From Vicia villosa (lineage: Eukaryota > Streptophyta > Magnoliopsida > Fabales > Fabaceae), in the NCBI RefSeq assembly GCF_029867415.1, contig NC_081185.1:108730566-108794565 (forward strand): a stretch of 64,000 nt of DNA. The letters are read 5' to 3'. This document shows, piece by piece, positions 36,759 through 50,708 of this stretch. Position 1 is the first letter of the stretch. Every line of letters begins with the position of its first letter. A program made the translations under genes and the position numbers. The notes under the pieces were generated by a model. The model did no database searches. It was not told the DNA's origin and saw only the letters and a program-made list of their open reading frames with translations.

Positions 36759-38330
36759 TGTTCGCTTCTCAAAGGTGTCACATGCAAGTATACATATTTT
36801 GATTGCAGCAAGTAATAAGTATAAGCGTATCGTACCCACAGGGAGTGTACTACTTAAATATGACTTTGTATTTAAACCATTCTCTCACTTTAATCTTAAT
36901 TAGAGAAAAATTAACAATAGATGATGGTACTATATCCAATTTTCTTGTGATTTACAAATAAGATAAAACGAATAAGGTGTTGTAAAAGTGATGAGATAAA
37001 TATATTTGAGTTATGATCCATTAACATATTATGGTGTGTTTATGTGCTAAAGATGTGTGAGGTCGTGGCATGCAAGGTCAGAAGGATATAAAGTAGTGTA
37101 TCTATACATAAATCAACAACATACATAAAAGGGCAAGGAAACAAATCTCTAAGATTCACTTGTAACCTTAATACATGTCTATTAAAAGTTATGATCTTCC
37201 TTAATGATTGTAGTTTTTTATGTCTAAGCAACTAACTCAAGTAAATATCTCTATTATACTCTTTCAATCATTTTTACTCATGAAGTCCACTTGTTGTTGG
37301 ATCTCTCACAACAACAAGCTTTTGCCTACACTCTAAGGTGATCAATCATAGAAACAAGCATTGGAATTATAAACACATGGTAAAGCATGCACTACTCACA
37401 CAAACATATAACATAAACAGACTTATAACATTAACTTCACATAACTCAACTAAAAGAAGTTTAGCTCATAGTAAGCTGAGTACATATCATGAACATGGTT
37501 CTTAAGAGATACATCTTATGACAATAATTGCATAAAATAAAATAACCTAAGAGAAACTCGATGTGATACTTGAAACGACTAGGTCTTCAAGAGAAACTTC
37601 CAGTCGCACCAGTGTTCATCCGCAAGCAATGAAATAAGAGATGAGAGGAAATGACAACACTCTTATACAACACGCTTCAGGAAACCATGACTTGTAGTAC
37701 TTGTTGAACCCTTTCCAATGTTGTTTCCATCTCCTTTTATAGGCCAAGGAATTAGGGTTTTTCTTCTATCTCGGATCATGGGCCTAGGATCAAGAATATC
37801 ACCCAGCCCAATGCAATCAACAATGTTTCAAGCAAGACAAAAGAGGATCTTCGAAATACCGACCAAGGGGAGGGGACAAGGTGAAATTGACATTCGGATG
37901 CAGCAGGTGTAGACAACGCGCAGAGTCCTTTGGTACCATAAGTTTGTCTTTTAGCGCTGCCAGTCCCACTATGAATTTGAATCGGTTCCACTATCATTTT
38001 TCAGCGCCATTTGATTTTTCCCTCCATTCATTGTTTCTTCCTATTACTTTGTTGCTTGCTTTCCACGTGAGCTTGGCGTTTTATTGTAACTTATTCTTCT
38101 TCATTCGTAACTCATCTTCTGACTTGCACAATCGTGACTCAGCTTGCCTAATTGCTAACTTCTACACATAAAATAAACATGAACTAACAAATGGGAGCAC
38201 CTAATGTATTCCCCACTAATACAATAAAAATATCAAATAAGTAAATAAAATGAGCAACAATAATAAAAATTAACACTGAATTGAATACTAAAAAGACATG
38301 CATTAGCTCACAAAATGTGGGTTAACAATT
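36759..38330 (-). repeat. 5' LTR of the Athila-like element (outer edge approximate)
   Basis: Begins next to the primer site at TGTTCGCTTCTC (reading CA-ended on the minus strand) and extends to near the palindromic array, about 1.5 kb, within the usual Athila LTR range. It holds no coding frame. The outer boundary is uncertain because the 3' LTR is missing and the array begins at about 38338. Confidence 0.55.
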
Positions 38331-38337
38331 TTAAATC

Positions 38338-39150
38338 GAATTGTGGTTCAAATGCATGAAGAACGAACAATCAACATCGTATGGAGATAAAAAATCAATT
38401 AAGCCATTTTGATGTCAGAGTTTAAGAAATTGATTGAAATTAATCTCAACTTCAAAGAAAAGCTTATGTTTCCTTCCTTCTCCTTATCCCACTTGCGACA
38501 CTTGATTAATCTGTGGTAAATAAAGTTATTTTTTTGCACAACAACTTTGGTTCCAATCAACTTTGAAGCGCAAAAAAGTTGTTATGAACCAAATTTTTTG
38601 TACTAACAAATAACTTTATTTACCATTGATTCATCAGGTGTCACAAGTGTGATAACGAGAATGAATGAAACATAAGCTTATCTTTGAAACTAAGATTAAT
38701 TTCAATAAATTTCTTTAGCTATGGCATCAATATGCCAATAGATGACTTTATATCTCCATACGATGACTACTGTTCATTCTCCTTGCATTTAAACCAAATC
38801 CATATCTAAAATGAAACCAAATTATAATAGCCCTTCAATCCATAGTCAATAAAATCATAGATAAAAATATATAAAAAAATCAAGCATTTACCAAAACTTG
38901 TTAAGGGAAATAAGATGTGTTGTTTCCTCGTGCAAATCTTCGTTAAATGATGAAAAGATATTAAAATCTTTCACCAAAAAACTAACAGTCGTCACTTTGT
39001 CATGCTTGAGCGCAAAATAAATAATTTAAAGGTGAGTGGAATATATGTGAGCTCAATCTCAAAGAAATACTGTTAATAATTTAATGAACTTTTCGGTTCT
39101 AGTGACTTTAAAGGTGAATTTCACAACTCCACTACTCCTACATATTTTCT
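38338..39150. repeat. Palindrome block P1 (left-truncated)
   Basis: Starts within the left arm at GTGGTTCAAATGCATGAAGA. The axis is near 38560-38580, where CAACAACTTTGG faces its inverse. It extends on the right to TTCACAACTCCACTACTC. Confidence 0.8.
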
Positions 39151-39642
39151 TCCTGTACATGAGTTTATCCTTTATTTTGCTTACTGAATATTGTGTCCTT
39201 ACTTGGTATTTTTCTTACCTACTTCCTTGTTTCTAGCAAGACTATCTTGAAATATTAGTAAAACTATACATGTCATGGATATAGGAGAACTATACATGTA
39301 GTAACGTAATCAAGGGTTAGTTGTTTAGTACCACTAAATAATATACTAGGATATTAGATAGTATACTTCTAGGTAAGAAGGGGTGTGGTTTTGGGAGTTA
39401 CAAAGGCCATTAAAGGGCATATTTTATTTTATAAGTTTTTTGATTGGTGACCTAATGGAAAATCATAATTAGATTGGCTTCCCAGGGTCACAACAGCAGT
39501 GAGGACTATCACGAAGAAAACCTTCTTCTTCGCAACAAAATAGGTTTAACGCAAATCATATAAAAAAATGTCTTGCCTAATAAGCATTCTTTGTTAAAGG
39601 ACTTAACTTTGGTATTTCAATCTGGTGTTTTGACAAAAGAAA

Positions 39643-40181
<539 letters not shown>

Positions 40182-40254
<73 letters not shown>
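40182..40254. repeat. (TA)n microsatellite
   Basis: About 73 bp of TA between the MITE and spacer part X (AGATGGTATAATACTC). Confidence 0.95.
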
Positions 40255-40256
<2 letters not shown>

Positions 40257-40435
40257 ATGGTATAATACTCATGAGTTGTTCAGTACCAAAAATGATCATC
40301 ATAAAATGGGTAGTAGTTAGTTTTCAATCGTTTGGCTTGCTTATGATGCTCCTCTGTATATTTTTTATCTATATTTTTCTCATTTTTTATTTTGAATTCT
40401 CTCCATTTATATTTGAATCTAATTTGAATAAGCCA

Positions 40436-41575
40436 CAACATGTTGGAGTTGTAAAATTCACATTTAAAATCACTGCACCAAAATGTTGATAATAAATATT
40501 AGCAACATTTTTATGAGATTGAGCTCACACATATTCCACTCACCTTTAAATGATTTATTTATGCTCAGGCATGACAAAGTGATGACCGCTAAATTTTTCA
40601 TGAAATATTTTAATATATTTTCAATATTTAATGAAGATTTGTACAAGGAAATAACACATCTTATTACCCTTGACAACTTTTGGTAAATGTTTGGTTTCTT
40701 TGATATTTTTCTCTATGATTTTATTGACTATGGATTGAAGATATGTTAAACTTTGGTTGCATTTTAAATCTTAATGTGGTTCAAATGCATGAAGAATGAA
40801 CAATTAACATCGTATGGAGATACAAAATCAATTAGAGCCATTTTGACGTCAGAGTTTAAGAAATTGATTGAAGTTAATCTCAACTTCAAAGAAAAACTTA
40901 TGTTCCCTTTATTCCCCTTATCGCACTTGCGACACTTGATTTATCTGTGATAAATAAAGTTATTTTTTTTTGCACAACAACTTTGGTTCCAAATAACTTT
41001 GAAGCACAAAAAAGTTGTTATGAACCAATGTTTTTGTACTAACAAATAACTTTAATTACCATTGCTTCATCAGGTGTCGCAAGCGTGATAACGAGAATGA
41101 TTGGAACATAAGCTTATCTTTGAAACTAAGATTAATTTCAATAAATTTCTTTAGCTATGGCATCAATATGCCAATAGATGACTTTATATCTCCATACGAT
41201 GATAACTGTTCGTTCTCCTTGCATTTAAACCAAATCCATGTCTAAAATGGAACCAAATTATAATATCTCTTCAATCCATAGTCACTAAAATCATATATAA
41301 AAATATAAAAAAAAATAAAACATTTACCAAAACTTGTTAATGGAAATAAGATGCGTTGTTTCCTCGTGCAAATCTTCGTTAAATGATGAAAAGATAATAA
41401 AATCTTTCATGAGAAAACTAACACTCGTCATTGTGTAATGCTTGATCACAAATTAAATAATTTAAAGGTGAGTGGATTATATGTGAGCTCAATCTCACAG
41501 TAATATTGTTAATGATTTAATGAACTTTTCAGTACTAGTGACTTTAAAGATCAATTTCACAACTCCACTACTCTT
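40436..41575. repeat. Palindrome block P2
   Basis: Left arm from GTTGGAGTTGTAAAATTCAC; right arm ends GTGAATTTCACAACTCCACT-like sequence near 41565. Matching internal points: GAGCTCACACATATTCCACT against its inverse near 41475; AACACATCTTATTACCCTTG against the inverse near 41345. The axis is near 41000. Confidence 0.85.
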
Positions 41576-42076
41576 ACATATTTTCTTCCTGTATATGAGT
41601 TTATCCTTTATTTTGCTTACTAGATATTGTGTCCTTACTTGGTATGTTGCCTACCTACTTCCTTGTTTCTAGCAAGAATATCTTGAAATATTAGTAAAAC
41701 TATACATGTCATTGATATAGGAGAACTCTACATGTAGTAACGTAATCAAAGGTTAGTTGTTAAGAACCACTAAATAATATACTAGGATATTAGATAGTAT
41801 ACTTCTAGGTAAGAAGGGGTGTGGTTTTGGGAGTTACAAAGGCAATTAAAGGGCATATTTTATTTTATAAGTTTTTTGATTGGTGACCTAATGGAAAATC
41901 ATAATTAGATTGGCTTCCTCAGGGTCACAACAGCAGTGAGGACTATCATGAAGAAAACCTTCTTCTTCGCAACAAAATAGGTTTAACCCAAATCATATAA
42001 AAATAATGTCTTGCCTCATAAGCATTCTTTGTTAAAGGACTTAACTTTGGTATTTCAATCCGGTATTTTGACAAAA

Positions 42077-42202
<126 letters not shown>

Positions 42203-42355
42203 TATGCTCATCATAAAATGGGTAGTAGTTAGTTTTCATTCGTTTGACTTGCTTAATTATGATGCTCCTCTATATATTTTTTTTCTATATTTTTCTCATT
42301 TTTATTTTGAATTCCCTCCATTTATCTTTGAATCTAATTTAAATATGCAAGAGCA

Positions 42356-43480
42356 GTGGAGTTGTAAAATTCACATTTAAAATCACTGCACCAAAATGAT
42401 GATAAAAAGTATTAGCGACATTTTTATGAGATTGAGCTCACACATATTCCACTCACCCTTAAATGATTTTATTTATGCTCAGGCATGACAAAGTGGCGGC
42501 TGCTAGATTTTTCGTGAAATATTTTAATATATTTTCAACATTTAATAAAGATTTGTACAAGGAAATAACACATCTTATTACCCTTGACAACTTTTGGTAA
42601 ATTTTTGGTTTCTTTGATATTTTTCTCTAGGATTTTACTGACTATGGATTGAACAAATGTTAAAATTTGGTTGCATTTTAAATCTGAATGTGGTTCAAAT
42701 GCATGAAGAGTGAACAATTAACATCGCACGGAGATACAAAATCAATTAGAGCCATTTTGATGTCAAAGTTTAAGGAATTGATTGAAGTTAATCTCAACTT
42801 CAAAGAAAAGCTTATGTTTCCTTCATTCTCCTTATCGCACTTGCGACACTTGATTAATCTGTGGTAAATAAAGTTATTTTTTTGCACAACAACTTTGGTT
42901 CCAAACAACTTTGAAGCGCAAAAAAGTTGTTATGAACCAAAGTTTTTGTACTAACAAATAACTTTATTTACCATTGGTTCATCAGGTGTCGCAAGCGTGA
43001 TAACGAGAATGAATGAAACATAACCATATCTTTGAAACTAAGATTAATTTGAATAAATTTCTTAAGCTCTAGCATCAATATGCCAATAAATGACTTTGTA
43101 TCTCCATATGATGCTAATTGTTCATTGTCCTTGCATTCAAACCAAATCCATATCTATAATGGAACCAAATTATAACATCTATTCAATCAATAGTCAATAA
43201 AATCATAGATAAAAATATATTTTAAAAAAATCAAACATTTACCAAAATTTGTTAAGGGAAATAAGATGCGTTGTTTCCTCGTACAAATCTTCGTTAAATG
43301 ATGAAAAGATGTTAAAATCTTTCACCAAAAAACTAACAGTCGTCACTTTGTCATGCTTGAGCACATATTAAATAATTTAAAGGTGAGTGAAATATATGTG
43401 AGCTCAAACTTAAATAAATATTGTTAATAATTTAATGAACTTTTCGGTTCTAGTGACTTTAAATGTGAACTTTACAACTC
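42356..43480. repeat. Palindrome block P3
   Basis: Same organisation as P2, with GAGCTCACACATATTCCACT near 42434 and its inverse near 43390. The axis is near 42900 at CAACAACTTTGGTTCCAAAC. Confidence 0.85.
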
Positions 43481-43851
43481 CACTAGTCCTACATATTTTC
43501 TTCCTGTATATGAGTTTGTCCTTTATTTGGCTTACTGAATATTGTGTCCTTACTTGGTATTTTTCCCATCTACTTCCTTGTTTCTAGCAAGAATATCTAG
43601 AAATATTAGTAAGACTATACATGTCATGGATATAAAAGAACTATACATGTAGTAACGTTATCAAGGGTTAGTTGTTTAGTACCACTAAATATTATAATAG
43701 GCTTTTAAATAGTATACTTCAAGGTAAGAAAGCCTTCTTCTTCGCAACATAATAGGTTTAACCCAAATTATATAAAAATAATGTCTTGCCTAATAAGAAT
43801 TCTTTGTTAAAGGACTTAACTTTGATATTTTAATCTGGTCTTTTGACAAAA

Positions 43852-43959
<108 letters not shown>

Positions 43960-44130
43960 CTCATGAGTTGTTCAGTACCAAAAATGCTCATTATAAAATG
44001 GGTAGTAATTAGTTTTCGTTTGTTTGGCTTGCTTATGATGCTCCTCTGTATATTTTTTTTCTATATTTTTCTCTTTTTTTTATTTTGAATTCCCTCCATT
44101 TATATTTGAATCTAATTTGAATATGGAGGA

Positions 44131-45275
44131 GCAGTGGAGTTGTAAAATTCACATTTAAAAACATTGCACCAAAACGTTGATAAAAAGTATTAGAAACATT
44201 TTTATGAGATTGAGCTCACACATATTCCACTCACCTTTAAATGATTTTATTTATGCTCTGGCATGACAAAGTGACAACTGCTAGATTTTTCGTGAAATAT
44301 TTTAATATATTTTCAACATTTAATGAAGATTTGTACAAGGAAATAACACATCTTATTACCCTTGACAACTTTTGTTAAATGTTTGGTTTCTTTGATATTT
44401 TTCTCTAGGATTTTATTGACTATGAATTGAAGAGATGTTAAAATTTGGTTGCATTTTAAATCTGAATGTGGTTTAAATGCATGAAGAATGAACAATTAAC
44501 ATTGTATAGAGATACAAAATCAATTAAAGCCATTTTGATGTTAGGGTTTAAGAAATTGGTTGAAGTTAATCTCAACTTCAAAGAAAAGCTTAGGTTTCCT
44601 TCATTCTCCTTATCGCACTTGCGACACTTAATTAATCTGAGGTAAATAAAGTTAATTTTTTGCCCAACAACTTTGGTTCCAAACAACTCTGATGCGTGAA
44701 AAAGTTGTTATGAACCAAAGTTTTTGTACTAACAAATAACTTTATTTACCAATGATTCATCAGGTGTCGCAAGTGTGATAACGAGAATGAATGAAACATA
44801 ACCGTATCTTTGAAACTAAGATTAGATTTCAATAAATTTTTAAGCTCTAGCATCAATATGTCAATAAATAACTTTGTATCTCCATATGATGCTAATTGTT
44901 CATTCTCCTTGCATTTAAACAAAATCCATATCTCAAATGGAACCAAATTATATCATATCTTCAATCCATAGTCAATAAAATCATAGATAAAAATAAAAAC
45001 AAACCAAACATTTACCAAAAGTTTTTAAGGGAAATAAGATGTGTCATTTCTTTGTACAAATATTCATTAAATGTTGAAAAGATATTAAAATCTTTCACCA
45101 AAAAACTAGCAGCCGTCACTTTGTCATGCTTGAGCACAAATAAAATATTTTAAAGGTGAGTGGAATATTTGTGAGCTCAATCTCAAAAAAATATTGTTAA
45201 TACTTTTATGAACATTTCGGTTCTAGTGACTTTAAATGTGAATTTCACAAATTCATTGCTCCTACATATTTTAAA
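44131..45275. repeat. Palindrome block P4
   Basis: Same landmarks (GAGCTCACACATATTCCACT near 44213, inverse near 45160; axis near 44675). After it the spacer is inverted. Confidence 0.85.
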
Positions 45276-45289
45276 TGATTCCAATATTT

Positions 45290-45920
45290 AAGGATAGAAT
45301 TCATATACAGAATTTGAGAAAAATATGGGATAGAAAAATACAGAATTTGAGTATCACAAGTAAGGCAAACGTTTGAAAACTGCCTCTAGCCCTATTTATG
45401 CTAAGCTTTTTTGTAATGATTAAATCACGAGTATTATACCACATTTTACATATATCTAAATTTTCTTTTGTAAAAAATGGAATTAAAATGCCAAAGTGTA
45501 GCCCTTTAAAAAATAATGTATTTATAAGGCAAGACATTATTTGTATATGATTTGGGTTGACCAGGTTTGTTACGAAGAAGGTTTTCTTTGTGAAAGTCAT
45601 CTCTACTGTTGTGACCCTGAGGAAGCCACTATTATAATGATGTTCCATTAGGCTCCCTATTAGAAAATATATTAAATAAAATATGCCCTTTAGTGGCCTC
45701 TAAATCTCCTAACACCATACCTCTTCTTACCTAGTAGTATACTATCTAATAACTTAGTCTACTATTTAGTGGTAATAAATTACTAATCTTTGATCATAAT
45801 ACTACATGTATAGAGTTTTTAAATATGTGGCATGTATAGTATTACTAATCTTTTAAGATATTCTAGCTCGAAACAATGAAGTAGGTTTAAAAAAATACCA
45901 AGGACACAATCTGTACTAAG

Positions 45921-45922
<2 letters not shown>
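45290..45922 (-). repeat. Inverted X-Y spacer with unexpanded TA seed
   Basis: X reversed (about 45290-45445, CGAGTATTATACCAC) is joined to Y reversed (from AAATTTTCTTTTG at 45456) by only ACATATATCT at 45447-45456. In the other spacers a (TA)n tract of 73-141 bp occupies this seam. This copy shows what the seam looked like without expansion. Its far end meets another TA tract at 45923-46011. Confidence 0.75.

Positions 45923-46011
<89 letters not shown>
45923..46011. repeat. (TA)n microsatellite
   Basis: About 89 bp of TA closing the array. Confidence 0.95.
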
Positions 46012-46013
<2 letters not shown>

Positions 46014-47220
46014 AAGAAAATAAAGCATCAAGTAATATATATGGTTATCAACTTCAATATAGAAGGTATCCATTCATGGACTTTACAGCACTAAACTTTT
46101 CTATAATATGTACTTGGTGATAATGTGTATGTTAAGCATCATTATCAATATAAGCAGGATAAAAAACCAATATCAAATTCTTGTTGTAACAATATAAACC
46201 ATTATGGAATTATTGTTCAGCAAGCAAAGCAATATAAAAACATGTTGTATAACATATCAAAAAGGAAAACATTGTTGAAAATACTATGGCATTGAGTTCT
46301 GAAGACTACCTTAGAGCAACATAGAAGCTTTTGTACAGAGAATTCCTCCAAGGGATGTAAGGGAACTTGATGGATTAGACATTCTACTCAAATTCTTGGT
46401 TGAATTCACAACAAAAATAACATCCCGTGCACCATCATAGTTGATTATAGACTAGTTATCATCGTTGAATCCATTTACAACAACATTGAAACCTCTGCAA
46501 ATGTAATACATTAGTGTTGTTAAAAGTATTGTCTCTATATAGAACAAAACGTGAATTGAGTTCAAATCTAAAGAGTGAAAATAAAGCTTAAAATTTGGAA
46601 ATCCTTTTTAATGTTGATTTCATTGATGCTTTAAATCTATAAAATAAACACAAAAAATAGATAATCCACTTTGAATTTTATCAAAATTTAGAAGAAGAAA
46701 AACACAACAAATACCATCAAAACCAAGCATCAAATGATGTCTAGCCTCTACAAAATTGAGGATATTTAACATTAGAAATCTGCTTCAATTTCACTCGCAT
46801 CAATCAACAAATGCTTCATATTTCAAACCATAAATGTAATTTTCTAAGCAACAGATAAAACTTGGACAAACCATGAAGAAAAGAAAAACGAAGAAAAACC
46901 AGATCGTAAAAGAAATTGAGAATCACTTCAGATTTGGAAAATCACTTCAAATTGAATATGAAAATCAAATCGTTAGAACTATGTTATTCACCTGAAGCGT
47001 TTTGAATCTTTGGTAGTGTGAGATGCAGTTCAAGTGATTTAATCATCATTATAGTTGATGTGTCCTCTGATTAAGCCTCCATGTGAATAAAAAAGGATTG
47101 TGAGAAAATCGATTAAATCTACAATTGAGAAATGGATCAAGTGATTGAAGCTTTCGATGTTATTGTGGTGATGGTCATGATCGACGGATTAAGTGATGAC
47201 CTTTAACAAAGATTTTGATG

Positions 47221-47277
<57 letters not shown>

Positions 47278-47684
47278 ACGTAGAATAGGGTTTCTCGAGT
47301 GAGAGTGAGTTGAACAACAATTTATAGCAAGGAAAGGAGTTTTTAGGGATAACTCGAGATTTACCTTTGGTAGAAGTAAAAAATTAATAAATATAGTAAT
47401 TAATAATTAATAATAATTATTATAATTATAATTATAATAACTCTAGTTTGTACTAATAATAGCATTAAATTTAATTCGAGTTAAAAAACTTTGAATCGTA
47501 AGATAAACTAAACAGAAGAATTATGTTTTGAGAAAGTATTTAATAAAAGAAAAATAAATAGATTTGTGATAAATAACATAAAAAATATGATAGCCACTAT
47601 CTACCATGTCGAGTTTACACATGGTAGCTGGGTTTCACTCAGACTAAGTTAATATTTCGAAATATTTTATAAGTTTATATTTTA
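46012..47684 (-). other. Non-repetitive stretch with possible gene-leader remains, product unknown
   Basis: On the minus strand a (CT)n leader (47276-47224) is followed by C/A-rich sequence and an ATG at 47046 that opens 18 codons to a donor-like CTTCAG|GTGAAT (46992). An acceptor-like TTTGCAG ends at 46495. Beyond it one frame reads GFNVVVNGFNDDN and another stops early, so a joined product is not supported. No family recognised. It could be a decayed host gene end or captured leader. Confidence 0.3.
47224..47276. repeat. (GA)n microsatellite
   Basis: About 53 bp of GA, (CT)n on the minus strand. Confidence 0.95.
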
Positions 47685-49019
47685 GGCTTAATTTGTCTCG
47701 AAGTTCTTTAACTTAATTTAAGATTTCATGTCCTTTATCTAATAAACATTACCTTTTAGTCCTTTAACAGCTATTAGTCTATTTCGTTAACTTTTAAGTG
47801 TCCCTCATCTACTTTATTATTTTCTTTGTTTTTAACCGTTTGATCTTTCTGACGAATTTTACACTTTTGGATCTTGAGAGTTTATTAATTATAAGAATAC
47901 ACTATCAACACCTAATATTTTTTAGCTATCTTCATCTTATCCCCCCTTCTTCATCTTCATCTTCATCTTCATCTTCATCTTCATCACCATCTTCGTTAAT
48001 CTTCTTAGATTCCTAAAAAAATTCCAGAAAAATAAAATTCCAGAATTGTTATCCCTAATTTTTTCCAGAGCAAGAGTTTAACTAAATAGGATTCTTCATC
48101 ATCGGTGGATAGTTAAAATGGTTCATTATTTTAATTCCTTAACCAAACAAATCAATACAGAAATATAAGACCCAAATTTTGATTCTAAATAACAAACCTC
48201 AATGGCAACTAAACTGCCCAAAAGAGTAAACAAAACCACTAAGATTCGGTGAACAAGTTGAAATTCAAAAGTGGATTTAGGTTGTTTAGCTTTGAAGTGT
48301 AATAATAATCAAATGATGTAGAATAGTAAACTCAAAAGAAGCACTTTGCAAGTAAAACTAAAATCTAAATTAAAATCCTAAACTCATATTAATGGACACC
48401 AAAGGGAATCGAGACATAATGATTGGGGTTTAAGTTTGAGAGAAATTTGTGTGTGTGAGATGGTGGAAGAGAGATAAAGTGTGGTTGGAGATAGACAGTG
48501 TATAATGAGATTAGTTTTTTGAAATGGAGAATAAGGAAGAATGATGTTGATAAGTTTTCGGTGGAATCACAAAGAAGAAGATTTCAAGGTTGTGTTTGGT
48601 TTAATTGAAAAAAAAACATGAAAAAGTGTTGTAAAAATTTTGTTTATTTGGGATAACTATTATGAAATTTTGTTTTTTCTAGGAATTTGATGAAGTTGGT
48701 GATGAAGATGAAGATAAAGAAGATGAAGATAGTAATATTAGGTGTTGATAATGTAGTTTTGTAATCAATAGACTCTCAAGATCTCAAGGTGTAAAATTCA
48801 TCAGATAGATCAAATGGTTAAAATTAAGAAAATAATGAAGCCTATGATGGACACTCAATTATAAGTGTCTCACATAATACATTTAAAGTTAAAATTTAAC
48901 GAAATAGACTAAATTGGCTAACATAATAATTGTTAAAGGACTAAAAGATAACGTTTATTAAATAAAGGACTGAAGTGAAATCTTAAATTAAATTAAAAGA
49001 TCAAAAAATACACTAAGCC
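47685..49019. mobile_element. Mutator-like element, 1335 bp, 9-bp TSD with one mismatch
   Basis: Inverted arms start GGCTTAATTTGTCTC / GGCTTAGTGTATTTT and share AATTTAAGATTTCA, TCCTTTAT-TAATAAAC and CTTTTAGTCC for over 100 bp. They reach inner arms around a (CTTCAT)n repeat (47949-47990) and its inverse (48705-48730). Flanks are TATATTTTA (47676-47684) and TATGTTTTA (49020-49028). The centre has leader-like sequence but no frame. Confidence 0.85.
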
Positions 49020-49123
49020 TATGTTTTATTATAAATTTTAAAAATTATTTATCAATTACATTTTGTTTGAATATAATATTATTTAATAGTATATTTCTAT
49101 TTGAAAAAGATAAAATAAATTTA

Positions 49124-49944
49124 GGGTGTGTTTGGTTCGAGGTAGAGCGAGGGGAGGGGAGGGGAGGGGAGGGGAGAGAATATTTAAAATGAAATGTGTT
49201 TGGTTCAATTTTTAGGAGGGGAGAGGAGGGGAGCAAAATCCCTCCAAATGACACTTTTTGCGTTCCCCCGAATCGGGGGGATTCGGAGGGGAGGGGAGGG
49301 GATCTGAGTTTTAATATTAATTAAATTAATATATTTACTAAAATATCCTCAATTTTATTTTATTTTTAAAAATATTATTTTCTATTATGTTATTACTTTT
49401 CTTTTTGTGATTTTTTCTCTATTGCTTCCATCAACTTATTATAATTATTCTTCACCTTAAATTTTTTTATTTTTTTATTTTTAATAAAAATTATAACTAC
49501 TATAATTTTTTGTTTTTTATTATAATTTATTTTATGTATTCAAAAGTTGTTATCAACACATAGTTTATTTTGTGTCAAGAGTTATAATACGAATCAAGTG
49601 TACTCAATTTTTTTAATATTATGCGATAAGTTATCACTTTTTAATCACTCAGTTATACAAATATTATTTCCAAAAAAATATTTATGAAATTTTTACAATT
49701 GAATATCATATCACTTATATAAAATTACAAGGATAAAATTGTAAATTATTATTACAATCCCTCCCCTCCCCTCGTGAACCAAACATATTTTTAAACGAAA
49801 TCCCTTCCCTCCCCTCCCCTTCCCTCGTTTGAACCAAACATATATATAATTATAAAAAATCCCTCCCCTCCCCTCCCCTCCCCTTCTCTTCCCTCCATTA
49901 AAATCCCTCACCTCCCCTCCCTCTCATTTGAACCAAACAGACCC
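49124..49944. mobile_element. PIF/Harbinger-like (Tourist) element, 821 bp
   Basis: Starts GGGTGTGTTTGGTTCGAGG and ends, inverted, GGGTCTGTTTGGTTCAAAT, flanked by TTA (49121-49123 and 49945-49947), the Harbinger target. Both arms contain runs of (GGGGA)n, C-rich on the right, and repeated GTTTGGTTC motifs. The interior is AT-rich and non-coding. Confidence 0.85.
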
Positions 49945-49947
49945 TTA

Positions 49948-50155
49948 GAATTTTAATGTTAAAAAAAAATATAATACTCTATTTTTTTTAAAGAAAATTC
50001 TCCTTCAACAAAATTGTTGAAGACAAATTAAATTGTTCTTGACTATATCTTTTTAATTATTAGTTTTTGATTACTTATCAATACTTTAGTTTAATTTTTA
50101 TTTACTATTTAAAAAAATTTATTAAAAAATTTGTGTTAATGTAGATTCGGAGTTT
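49948..50155. other. AT-rich spacer
   Basis: No features recognised. Confidence 0.4.
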
Positions 50156-50164
50156 ATATATTTA

Positions 50165-50461
50165 GGATATCTCTCATTCCATCTCGTGGATCTCTCACGC
50201 ACCATGTGCATATCTAAAAATACCCTCTGTTTTCGGAGGTGTATCTCCGAAAGCACCTTTTTTTTTTATTTTACGTTGATTTTTTCTGTAGATGTATCTA
50301 CGGAACCTTTTTTTAATGTTGTTTAAATAGTTCCGTAGATGTATCTACGGAACAATTCAACGAAAAAAAGTTACTTCCGTAGATACATCTACGGAAGCGG
50401 GGGGCAAAAATGAAATTTCACCGGGTGCCTAAGAGTATTATAGGGTGGATTGAGACATCCT
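50165..50461. mobile_element. Short relative of the PMD-carrier family, 297 bp
   Basis: Ends GGATATCTCTCATTCCATC and, inverted, GGATGTCTCAATCCACC. It contains four dyads: TTCGGAGGTGTATCTCCGAA (50232-50251) and three of the TTCCGTAGATGTATCTACGGAA type (near 50285, 50330, 50375), the first partly degenerate. Flanks ATATATTTA (50156-50164) and CTATATTTA (50462-50470) form a 9-bp duplication with one mismatch. It is a deletion-type non-autonomous copy. Confidence 0.8.
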
Positions 50462-50708
50462 CTATATTTAAGTGTATTTAAATATAATTTTGAAAAGTTT
50501 GGTAGCAAATTTCGCTAGTAAATAAAAAATGGATCATCAGTCAACAAGTCATTAAAAATATTATCCATGTCAAAAGCCCTATTTTATTCATTATGATCAA
50601 AATTTCCCTTTGCCACAAACTATCATTAGTGACTTCATCTCTTTATATCATATTTCATCACACCCACTAGCTTAATCTCTTTTAACTTCTTTTATTTTAC
50701 AAATCTTT

